From Cymodocea nodosa (lineage: Eukaryota > Streptophyta > Magnoliopsida > Alismatales > Cymodoceaceae), in the NCBI GenBank assembly GCA_036874045.1, contig CM072336.1, forward strand, positions 25,619,501 through 25,683,500: a stretch of 64,000 bases of DNA, written 5' to 3'. The position numbers were made by a program, and so were the translations under genes. Shown piece after piece: positions 1 to 15,200 of the stretch. The notes beneath the pieces were generated by a model, which saw nothing but the letters and a program-made list of their open reading frames with translations, had not been told where the DNA came from and searched no databases. Position 1 is the stretch's first letter, and each line of letters starts with the position of its first letter.

Positions 1-5315
<5,315 letters not shown>

Positions 5316-6386
5316 GCCCGAGGGCCGATCTGGGAAGCGAAGACGAGGAAACCAAACGCAAACGAACGAATCGATCCCTCCTATTCCTCCGCGGCTCCGC
5401 CTCCGCCACAGCTCATACTTGCCTCGTATCTTTCTGTTTACGATCGATGCCCAAACGTGGCGATTTAACAACAAATACCACAATTCCTCGTTTTTCCATA
5501 GAAGGACAGGAAGAATAATAATCTCGTAGGGTCTTTTCAAAAAGACACGACCACGTCATGTGTTTTCTTTAAAAAATATGATTTTAAAAATAAATGAATA
5601 TTGTCATAGACACTTATGGAAAAAAATATTCTACGTGTTCTTTTTATAATTTAAATATATTAATTAAAATTTTTCAAAATGTTTACAAATGAAAAATACT
5701 TATTTAATATTAATATAATTTTTAACAAATTTTAAATTAAAGTATCTAAGTCATGAACACGTATTTTTAACTATTAATAGTTCATTTGCTAATTTTAAAA
5801 AGTATATTTTTTAAAATAATTTAAATTATTTGGTTCTACATAAAAACTACATTCTAGAACTATATGTGATTTGACAAAATAAATATTCCACCTTTTTTTC
5901 CAAATAAACTACATTTTTTAAAAATCTTTCATTGTGGAACTTTTCCTATCGTTTTCTTGTCACATTTAAAGGATATGTAAGAATTTTTTAAGATAGAATT
6001 TAATTTCAGACCTCATTCACATTTTTCCGTTTACATTGTAATTTAGAATTTAATTTTTTTTCTAAAATTTAAATTCTAATTACACAAATATTCTTTATTT
6101 TAGAATTAAACGAAATTCAAATTCATTTTCGTCCAATTTTAATTGTGAAAATGTCTAGAATAAATTTTTAAAAGGTTTACTTTTCAATTTTTAATATTAT
6201 TTTTAAAAATTTACCACAATACATCGTGATGTTAGCTAATTGATCATTGTTTGTAAAAGCCGAAGACGCCTCGTTTAGAAAATGTCAATTTACAAATGTA
6301 ATTTTGAGTATTTTAAAGTTAGTGCCCTTTGAGTTGTGCATCACTATATTCTTTAAATACCAATCCCATGCATATTGCCCTTCCAC
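5316..6386. promoter_or_regulatory. CCT 5' UTR and upstream region
   Basis: This stretch runs from the CCT start codon to the Harbinger target site. The first 200 bases are GC-richer with CpG (5UTR-like), then the sequence becomes very AT-rich. It should contain the CCT promoter and part of the original divergent promoter shared with the tRNA synthetase gene. No individual element can be assigned with confidence. Confidence 0.5.
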
Positions 6387-6389
6387 TAA

Positions 6390-6413
6390 GGGGGAGGGTT
6401 AGTGTCTGATGGA
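6390..6413 (+). repeat. Left terminal inverted repeat of Harbinger copy 1
   Basis: The left end starts immediately after a TAA. It shares GGG, then GTTAGTG and the terminal GGA with the reverse complement of 11767-11788, with a 2-base length difference near the tip. Confidence 0.8.
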
Positions 6414-6452
6414 ATTCAACTGACGGAAATGAAAATTATTGAATTCCGTCAG
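6406..6452. repeat. Subterminal hairpin in the Harbinger left end
   Basis: The arms CTGATGGAATTCAA (6406-6419) and TTGAATTCCGTCAG (6439-6452) pair over 14 bases with a single G-T pair. The word CTGACGGAA recurs in the loop. Such subterminal palindromes could be transposase-binding sites; that role is inferred. Confidence 0.75.
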
Positions 6453-6639
6453 AATGTTGTTAGTGTGCATTACACTTGACAGAAAAGAAAGTCGGATTTT
6501 ACCATTGTATAAAATCCAAAAATTTCCTTTACCGTTAGAAAATTTCTGATCACCCCTATTCAAAAAATTTTCCTCCCTCTCTCGTGAAACCCTCGACCGA
6601 GACTTCTCACGCGACATTCGCCTGCGGATTTGCCTGCAA

Positions 6640-7192
6640 AAGCTTCTCTCCTTCTCGCGCCTGCGCCGGTAGTGGCCTGGTCTCGCGTCTGCTCTGGATT
6701 CCTCTCCGCGCTGGTCCCTGCTCCCTCTGGCCTGCGATCGGCTCATGCAGCCCCCTAGCGCCTTCTTCTCCTTGTCGATCCCCTGTCGTCTTCCTCGCTC
6801 GCGTTGGACCCCGACTGTCGCCCATCACATCCTCTACATCGTCGGTCCGTTCTTACCAGGTTCGATGCATTGCCCAATCTATTCCAGTAACTGAGTTTTT
6901 CGATTTCGCGGTTTCGCCTTTTCTGGCGGAAAATTTTTTCAATAGGGGGCGAAGCTTTTCTTAATTTGCGACGTTTGCCCACAGATTTGTTGTGTGCATT
7001 TCCCCTGAAACGTCGTCCTCGCGATCGAACCCTCGTAAAGCTTCTCTCGGCCTGCACTGGTAGTGGCCCGGTCTCGTGCCCGACAAACGCTCTGGACTCC
7101 TCTCCGTGCTAGTCCCCACTCCCTCTGGCCTGCGATCGGCTCGTGCAGCCCCCTAGCGCCTTCTTCTCCGTGTCGATCCCCTGTTGTCTTCC
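6640..7192 (+). repeat. GC-rich direct duplication in the Harbinger 5' region (two ~155-bp copies)
   Basis: Copy A (6640-6794) and copy B (about 7038-7192) share AGCTTCTCTC, GGTAGTGGCC, GCCTGCGATCGGCTC and GCAGCCCCCTAGCGCCTTCT with point differences. They are separated by about 240 bases. The GC content is much higher than in the rest of the element, like a 5' UTR or promoter. The ORFs over it lie in every frame and are not convincing as genes. Confidence 0.8.
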
Positions 7193-7453
7193 CCATGTGC
7201 ATTTCCTCTTACTGGTGAGTATAGTGGTTAATGTTTTGCATGATATGAAATGGATGGCATTCAATGTTACCATTTGTGAATTTTTAGCACTCAACAGATT
7301 TTGCTTACATGTCAATATTCTTTTCTTCATCCCTCCATTATATAGCTTTGTACATGCAATATGATATTTACAAGTATGTTTCACAAATAATCGTTAATAT
7401 ATTCAAGAAACATAATCATCTTTTTTTTTTCAATGATTGTAATTGTTTTCATC

Positions 7454-8560
7454 AATAAACAGTATCCTATTTTTGTGAACACCTTATAGCCTACCCATTC
7501 AGTATCCTATTTTTGAGGAAAATCCTATTTCATATCCTATGCTTGTCGGGGTCTGCCACTTTTAGCTCAAAAGTGTGTTACTGTAAATTTTGCATCCTCA
7601 GATGAGCTAATGCAGACTATTGGAAATCACTCTGGAGTAGGACTGACTACATTTTAGGTGCAAAAATTTGACAGCAATGTAAAAGGAATCGAGATTACCT
7701 ATGATCTATCAAAAAGGCAAAACAAAAATCTGCCCTTGTAACTCATTGTAATTCACATGCCAAATGCTAACACTACATCTTTAACTAACTTTTGATGTAG
7801 TACAATAGTGTTTCTTGCTAATGATAGTTTGATTATCTGATGCAGACTTTTATATTAGCATTTTGTTATAACTTCCATGCACCAAATAGAGAAGTTAATA
7901 TTTTAAGGTATTGGAATGAAATCTGGCTTCTAACACCGGCCATGCGTGCAACAACTAAGATTTGAAGTGAGGGTGATGTAAATAACAGCAACCTCTTCAG
8001 GATCATAATTTGTAGGATGTGTTTATCATAGGGTAGCTGCAATTTATATGGCATTAATTTGTGATATCCACATCCCTAGAGTGTTGGGAGAGATTTTTTA
8101 AGACGTAATTTGTATTTCTTTGTATTAGTGCTGAGATGTACACCTTTCACATAATACACGTGAAAATAAAGTGAGGGTAATGACTTAATTGAAGGTATCT
8201 GCAAATAATTGTACCTATACCATGATTATATTGCAATTTAATGAGACAACTGCATTGTTCTCAGTTGTCATTGATGGAGGTTGCCTCTGGAAGTTTAGTG
8301 GTGGGAGGTTTATCTGCTCCAGCTTTCAAGTATTCTCTCCATCTCCTTGCTGCTGCCGCTGCCCTTTTTGCCCTCTTTTTCACATCTTCCTCTGTTGAAC
8401 GACGAATATTTAAAAAAATAGTTATGTCCTGTTCAGCACGGATAAGGTGTTCACAAAAATATCGTCGAGAAGTTCACCTTTGGAAAGCCATCACATGATT
8501 CAGATTTTCCTCAAAAATAGGATACTGTTTATTTTCATAGCCTATAGCCTACCCATAAAT
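7454..8560. repeat. Rearranged inverted repeats inside Harbinger copy 1
   Basis: AATAAACAGTATCCTATTTT (7454 on) and TTTTGAGGAAAATC (about 7513-7527) reappear as their reverse complement at about 8504-8533. TTTTTGTGAACACCTTAT (7471 on) reappears inverted at 8443-8460. TAGCCTACCCAT is found in the same orientation near both. This suggests a nested fold-back insertion or local rearrangement of about 1.1 kb in the non-coding 5' half. Confidence 0.6.
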
Positions 8561-8937
8561 CCTCCTTATTGCTATAAATACGTGATATTGCTATCCTGTC
8601 ATGGTCTAGTGTTAGTTAAGTACATAATTATCTATTCATTGCCCAATCTATGATTGTCTTATTTTGTCATTTATCATATTACTATAGGATCCGTTATTGT
8701 TGATTAACTAACACTTGTTTATGTATTACATTTTATTGATATCATATTCTTATTTGCAATATGGTTGAGCAAGTCATCCTCTTTTAAAACTATAGGATCA
8801 TTGCATCAAATGCTCCAAAGGTTATTATTTTGCTTTCATTTTCAAATATTGAGTAGATTGACAAAATATATTATGTTTTTGCAAATCTCATAATCTTCTG
8901 TCAGAGCAGTTAATTAATATTTGATCTTTTGTAGTAA

Positions 8938-10012
8938 ATGAGTACTTCTGATAGAGGACGGGGTAATGGAGGACGAACTTATATGAGTTGGAATGCTGAT
9001 GCAGATGCATTCTTTTTAGATATTTTATCAGAAGTATTAAATGAGGGAAACAAAAAAACCCAAGATGGAAAGATAAAAGGGAGCACTTGGGATGAAGTAG
9101 TTGAAAAATACAATAATAGAAGAAATGCATGTATTACAAAGAAGAATGTGGAAAGTCGCTTAAAGACATGGAGACAAATTTATCGTAACTACTCAAAAAT
9201 TGCAAATAAGAATGGATGGGGATGGAATTTCATACAAGGGTATACTGATATAGATGAAGAGATATGGAAGGAGTTTATTAAGGTAAGATTTTTATTTACA
9301 TACTTTAAGATTATCCCAATTGTATTGAATTTTTCTTAATATATATTGTAATTTTATGTAGGCACATCCAGAGTGTAAAAGCTGCAAGGGAAAACCATGT
9401 TTGATTTATGAACAATTACAACTCATTTTTGAAGGTACTATGGCTAGTGAAAATATGTCTAGACATGTAGAAGAAGTAGACATTGTACCAAACACTCAAG
9501 TTCCAAATACATTTACTCCAGACATTACACAAGATGGAATGGACCTCGATTCTGACATACCTCCTAGTTCAGGAGGAAGTGCACATGTTCCATTGGAGTA
9601 GAGGAAAAAGAGGAAGCGAGCACGCCCTCATGCAGAATCTCAACAAATGATAGCAGAAAGTTTGAAAGATACGTCACGAGCTTTTCTTACTTTGTGTGAA
9701 CAAGATACTGTTAATGGTGAGGTACGTAACGAACAAATGAGAGAGATGGTTCACATACAAAAAGAGATGTTTGTATGTAAGAAGGAAATGTTTGCATGGA
9801 AGAAGGAAATGTTTGCATGGCAAAAGAAGTCTGAGTCTTTTTTAGATGAAGCTATTGCTTCAATATTTGAGATTGAAGATCTATCTATGACTGATCGATA
9901 TAAAGCTACTCAATTATTCCAAAAGCAAGAAATCAGTAAAATATTTCTATCAATTCCAAAAGAAATGCGACAAGGATGGTTGAAGTTTCACTTAGAAAAG
10001 ATGGAAGACTAA
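8938..10012 (+). pseudogene. PIF/Harbinger ORF1, MYB/SANT-like (Myb_DNA-bind_3 type) protein
   Basis: Exon 1 (8938-9282) encodes a 115-residue MYB/SANT-like domain with the typical spacing: YMSWNADADAFFLDIL, GSTWDEVVEKYNNR, VESRLKTWRQIYRNY and GWGWN. A GT-AG intron (9283-9361) is followed by exon 2 from 9362, starting AHPECKSCKGKP. An in-frame TAG at 9599-9601 then interrupts the frame before a basic stretch (KKRKRARPH). The frame continues to a TAA at 10010-10012, ending FHLEKMED. The C-terminal part has three tandem copies of the heptad KKEMFAW, probably a charged helix. In this superfamily ORF1 works with the transposase in the nucleus and binds element DNA. With one stop it is a recent pseudogene; the ORF1-transposase gap is about 200 bases. 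Confidence 0.85.
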
Positions 10013-10216
10013 AGATGATTTACATGTTTTTTTTTTATATTAGATGTATGATGTAACTACTTTTTGTTTGGACAAGGAAATGTGGAATGATATTATTATT
10101 GATGTTTGTTTATCATATTTTATTATGTTCTATTAATTGTGGAATGATTTCATGTAATATGTTTATTTGTATTACAACCTTGTAATATGTTTGGACATGA
10201 AATTTTGTAGGTGACG

Positions 10217-11617
10217 ATGAATTTTGAAGAGGATTTTGACGAACTAGTAAATAACACATTGATGTTATTTGAAGAAGAGGAAGAACATGCTAGAAGAAGG
10301 CGAAGACGTTTACTTGCTTTTTGAAATATTTTAGTAGGGATTGCAAGTACCTCAACTTTGTTTTCAAGTACAAGTCGTATTTATAGTAAAGAAGGTGCAG
10401 ATTATATAAGAAGATTATTTGATTATTCTTTACCACATCAAGTTTACAATTGCCGAAAGATTTATAGAATGAGTCAAAGTGTTTTCAAGGGTTTTTGTGA
10501 ATTAATGAGGAGGGAAGAAGTGCTGAAAGATACCAACAATATCAGTATAGAAGAGAAGTTTGCCATGTTCCTTGTGACAGTTGGGTAAAATCAAAGGTAT
10601 GGAGTAACTACAGAACAATTTAGTCGATCAAGTTGGACAGTTAGTAAATACTTTAATGAAGTGTTGAATGCTGTATTACGACTAAATCATGTTCTTCTAG
10701 CAAGACCTTCATCTGAAACACCAAGTCAAATTCGTCAAGACTCAAATGTGTACCCATATTTTAAGATACATTTTTACACCTTTGGTGTTTCCTTATCTTT
10801 AATGTTATTTTAGTCAATATCAAAATAAAAGTGCATGTTTATAGGATTGTATTGGAGCTATTGATGGTACACATATCAAAGCAACTATTTATGGACAAGA
10901 AACATCAAGATTTAGGAACAGGAAAGGTGAATTATCTCAAAATGTAATGGCAGCATGTAATTTTGATATGGAATTTACATATATTTTAGTTGGTTGGGAA
11001 GGATCAACTGCTGATGCTCGTATTCTCCAAGATGCAGTTACTAGACCTAATGGTTTTCAAGTTTCACCAGGTAAATGTGTTTTCCACTTCTACAAGTTAT
11101 GAAGACATCACCATACTAATATTTTTTTTATACAGGTAAGTTTTACTTAGTTGATGCTGGATATCCAAATCGACTAGAATATATTTGTCCATATCGAGGT
11201 GTAAGATACCATCTATCTGATTATGTTAATGATAGAGTTCCTCGTAATGGTGTAGAAAATTTCAACTACAGACATTCACAACTGAGAACAGTCATTGAGC
11301 GTACATTTGGAGTTGTGAAACATCGATTTTCAATATTACGTGGTTAAATACCATATCCATATGAAACACAAGTAAAGATTGTCATCTCATGTTTTTTGCT
11401 TCATAATTTTATTCGTAAGACTGATAATGAAGATTTACTTGAGGACCTGCTAGATGAGTTGGAAGAGTTAAATATTATTGATGATATACAACCAATGGGA
11501 GAGATACATATAGAAAGCAATGCCCAGGTTCGAATGACTCAAGAACAAAGAAAAGAAATGGCAGATAAGATGCGAGAAGATATGATGATGGCAATGTGGG
11601 ATGGAAGAACTAGATGA
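10217..11617 (+). pseudogene. PIF/Harbinger DDE transposase (DDE_Tnp_4 / HARBI1-like), inactivated
   Basis: The reading frame can be followed through three exons: 10217-10765, 10845-11070 and 11136-11617. It has an acidic N-terminus with an arginine run (HARRRRRR), an HTH-like region (FEYRMSQSVFKG-type; here IYRMSQSVFKGFCELM), then the catalytic blocks DCIGAIDGTHIKA, FYLVDAGYPNRLEY and TVIERTFGVVKHRF that carry the D, D and E residues, and the tail LLHNFIRK. In-frame stops lie at 10322-10324 (TGA), 10586-10588 (TAA) and 11345-11347 (TAA). The first intron donor is AT instead of GT at 10766-10767, whereas the second copy in this window keeps GT there. The protein would have cut and pasted the element. 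The mutations are mostly transitions of the C-to-T/G-to-A kind, as expected for methylated DNA. Confidence 0.88.
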
Positions 11618-11766
11618 TATTATTTCGTATTGTAATATTTCAATTAAGATGTATTTGTATTTTTCGAATATTAGTTGTAATAAACTTTTGTCAGAATTTT
11701 CATCAGAATTTTCCGTCCTGCACTAAACCCCTCTCAGAATTTTCCTTTTCCTTTTCATCAGAATTT

Positions 11767-11788
11767 TCCGTTATGCACTAACGCGCCC
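11767..11788 (-). repeat. Right terminal inverted repeat of Harbinger copy 1
   Basis: Read inward on the minus strand it starts GGGCGCGTTAGTGCATAACG. It is followed outside by TAA (11789-11791), matching the TAA at the left end. Confidence 0.8.
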
Positions 11789-11791
11789 TAA

Positions 11792-12278
11792 ATTACAAAA
11801 AGATAGTGCACTGCCAAATAATATATATAATAAGTTGTGTTTTTTTTATTTAGAAAAATGATAATATCAGGAATTTTTTTTGTCTAACCTAGTATATTGA
11901 AATCAAATATTCTTTATCACATTAACGTATTTTTATAATAATAATTTTATGAATTATAAAGATGAAAAATAAAGATATAGATATTTCTAAGTAAAAATAT
12001 TGTTATGTTATGGTTTTAATATATTAATGTAAAATTTATCAATGAAAAAAATTATATTTAAAATAAATATTTATTTTTAAATATAATTGATAAATTTTAA
12101 ATTATTTTTTCTACTCAAAGTTTAAGACGGAGAAAGGGAAAAAATGATTTAAATATTCGTTCGTGGGAACATATTTTTTTGTTATTTTTCATGTGAAAAA
12201 ATATATTTTTTAGTATTGCCGAAAGGAAAATTGAACCTTAAATTTTAATAACCCCCGACAAGACCCGCACAGCATCAA
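11792..12278 (+). promoter_or_regulatory. Upstream region of the PheRS-alpha gene
   Basis: These 487 bases separate the Harbinger right end from the PheRS-alpha start codon. They are very AT-rich up to about 12230, then turn GC-rich around the start. They should hold the promoter and 5' UTR. TATA-like words are too frequent to choose one. Confidence 0.5.
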
Positions 12279-15200
12279 ATGGCGGAGACTCCCGATGGCG
12301 TCGCGCCTGGGAAGAAGGCGGCGGAGGACGCCATTCTCCGATACCTGCAATCCAACAACCGAATCGGGGACTCCCACGAGTTCGCTGTCTCTGTCGGTGT
12401 CAACCACGTCGAGCTCGAGAACGTCATCAAGAGCCTCCACGGGTTCCAGCTCGTTGTCGCTGAGGTTCGTCACCCGGTCCTTCTCGTGGTGTTGTGTGTC
12501 CGTCGAGTGGTCTCTCCTGTTGAATATTGTGATTGTTGTGGTTCCTTTATGTTCCTTTCGGAAATGCTGTTTTCTGTTGGTTTCCGTGTGGTTTGCTCAG
12601 ACCAGAGTCGGAAAATGATAGTTTCGTGAATAGTGTCAAGTGGAAGATGCATTGATTCTTTATATCCCAGTCGTTTATTGCAATGAAACGCCTTTTCATT
12701 AATCGCCTCTGGTTTCGTTAGTAGTCTAGGTTCCTTTTATTTGCTCGGAATAGGATCAACAACTGATTGTTTTCTTCTTGTTTCACCTACTAAAAATGTA
12801 TGGCTTGAATTCCAGTAAATTTTTAAAAGAGTAGCAGTAAAAAGATTTATTGTTATCTGAGCGTTAGACCAGAGTTCAGTTGCTTATTATCATATTTTCT
12901 TCTTTCTTGTTCTTTTCTCCCAAGTTTCTTGCCTGGTTTGGTTTCTGCGGCATGTGCTTAGCATGGAAGTAGGACCATGATTCTGTTTTTTTATTAGTTC
13001 ATTGACAGTTTGCTTTTTTCAAAAGAACATATTGCTGGGTTTCCAGTCAGTTATCACATTGAAAAATGTTATCCTTGCAGGATGTTAGGCGAGATAAATG
13101 GGTGCTTACCGATGAGGGCAAGTCTTATGCTATTGCTGGGTCACCTGAAGGTCAACTATTCATGGCCGTTCCTCTGGATGGAATCACTCGTGATGAACTG
13201 AGGGTTTGGAACATTCTTATTTATATGGTTCACATTGATATCAAGTTCTACGGGCGTTAATTGGCAGTATCTTCATATTCACTTCAGAAAAAATTGGGGG
13301 ATACACTTTTCAAGATTGGATCTTCTCAAGCTGTGAAAAATAGATGGGTGTCTATTGAAAAGCAACTGGTTTCTAGAAAGGTATATTTGAATAAAAAATG
13401 TTTTTGAATCATTTGGTTGCATGTATCTACCTTCTCTCATCCATTTTCCCTTTTTATGTGTGCATATGAGTATCCAAATGTTTGTTGTACTAAGTGTAAG
13501 CCTTGTTGTGATGGTAAGATTATTCCATTGTGATACAGTAACATGTTTGCATTGTAGGAAAAGGTTTCCTTTTGCAAGGGTAATATTGCATACAATTAAA
13601 TCCTCTCAAAATCTCACATTACCAAGTATCTTATAGATTGGGTTTGCACTATTCTCTTTTATATGTAAATCCTAATATAAACATTATCACCTTTTGCTTG
13701 TCATGAACATTATGATATGCATGAAATATGAATTTCAAGTAATCCAATTTGTCATGTAGCTCCTTATATTTAAATCATCATGTACATGATGTCCTTAAGA
13801 GTTTGGTTTGGTGGGCCATGGTGGCTTTGGCATGAGACCATGTAAGGATTGGTCTACAAGGGGAGACGAAGGGAACACAATGAGGGAGTGCTATTGTCAT
13901 GGGTGATGGCACCATGGAAAGAGATTAGAAGGGGCCACAAAAAATCCCCAAGGGATAAGAGCCCATCAAAGAAGAAACAAATTAGGTTAGACATAGTGGA
14001 AGGAAAATCTTGTGGAATATTTCATTATTCATATATGCAAACACCATCTTCTCACTGTGTCCCAATTTATTCGTTAATGAAAAATTCAACTAGAAGGCAA
14101 ACTTGATCTACATGTACGACAATAGCCTATGCCATAATCCCATTATGTAGGGTCAGCCACATGAATTTTTTTCTATGGTCAAATCTTTGGTTAACTTACA
14201 TAAATTTAAAGTTTTTCTCTCAATTCTGAACCAAATAATTTTAGGTATGTTTCTATTTTTTTAGGTTCTCTTACACTCTTTAATTCTTCTTTACCAATTG
14301 GTGTATCCTTTGACCTCCTAAAAATATGACTAAACCACATAAGTTGACTTTTTTTCTTATCTTCAAATGGTGTATTCCTTTCTCTATTCCTTATAAAAAT
14401 ATTTTGACTTATCCTTATAGTATTATCACTTATCCATTCAAGTATTTGCATCTCTGCAACATTAATTTTTTGTACATGATCATGTTTTATTGCTCAAGAT
14501 TCTGAATCAGAAAGTGTAGTTGGGTGTATAACAGTTTTATAGAATTTTAAGTATTTAAAAGTTTTACTTCTATGAATCTCATTGTCATCTAATCGTATGC
14601 CTTTGTCATTATTCTTATTTTTATTGAAACTACGTTTTATTTATTAATTTTTTGACCTATTAAATCTAAATTCTTTGGACTTTAAAGTATTTCACCATAA
14701 TTCTAATTTAAAACTAATTATTGCCTTGCATTTGTTAATCAAAATGGTCGCCAATGAATAACATACTTTATTGTATTTCTCCTTTAAATTTTGTGGTTAT
14801 TTCATCCATAATCAAGACAAATAATTATGAACTTAGAGAGGATCTTGGTGTAAACCTATGTCTATTAGAAATTTCTTAGTTTCTCTTCTTATAGTTTTAA
14901 TATAACAAACTTGATCTGCATGTGCTTGAAAAATTTTGAGTAAGACATATTCAAGAACAATACTTTGTTGTAGTCTATAGGTTAATGTTCAAAAGTTCAA
15001 ACATTCCATGTCCTATGCTCATGAAATAAAACTCACATAAAAATAATGATAAAGATAAAGGGATCATAAGTGAATTATTTTGGTAAAGTGGAAGAATGTG
15101 TCATCATTAGTAATGTGTGGGGCTATTTATATGTACCCCATACCTGTACAAGGATCTTGACATATATATGGGTTGTGTCAATGCATAAATGTATACATAT

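Larger units (their letters stand above)
6390..11788 (+). mobile_element. PIF/Harbinger DNA transposon, near full length, inactivated
   Basis: This 5.4-kb class II element carries both typical PIF/Harbinger genes in the same orientation: a MYB/SANT-like DNA-binding ORF1 (8938-10012) and a DDE transposase (10217-11617). The ends are imperfect inverted repeats. The left begins GGGGGAGGGTTAGTG; the right, read inward, begins GGGCGCGTTAGTG. Both continue to GGA. A 3-bp TAA lies directly outside each end (6387-6389 and 11789-11791), the TWA-type target duplication expected for this superfamily. The 3' subterminal region repeats the words TCAGAATTTTCCGT and TGCACTAA. The element sits in the spacer between the divergent CCT and PheRS-alpha genes. 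Both ORFs carry stop codons, so it is not autonomous today. Confidence 0.92.

Noticed and set aside
6584..7202. Several overlapping ORFs of 73-126 codons on both strands
   Set aside because: They lie in all frames over the GC-rich duplicated non-coding block of the Harbinger element; openness comes from composition, and no frame resembles a protein family.
12210..12652. ORFs in other frames over PheRS-alpha exon 1
   Set aside because: They are shadows of the GC-rich first exon; the MAETPDG frame joins in phase with the later exons.
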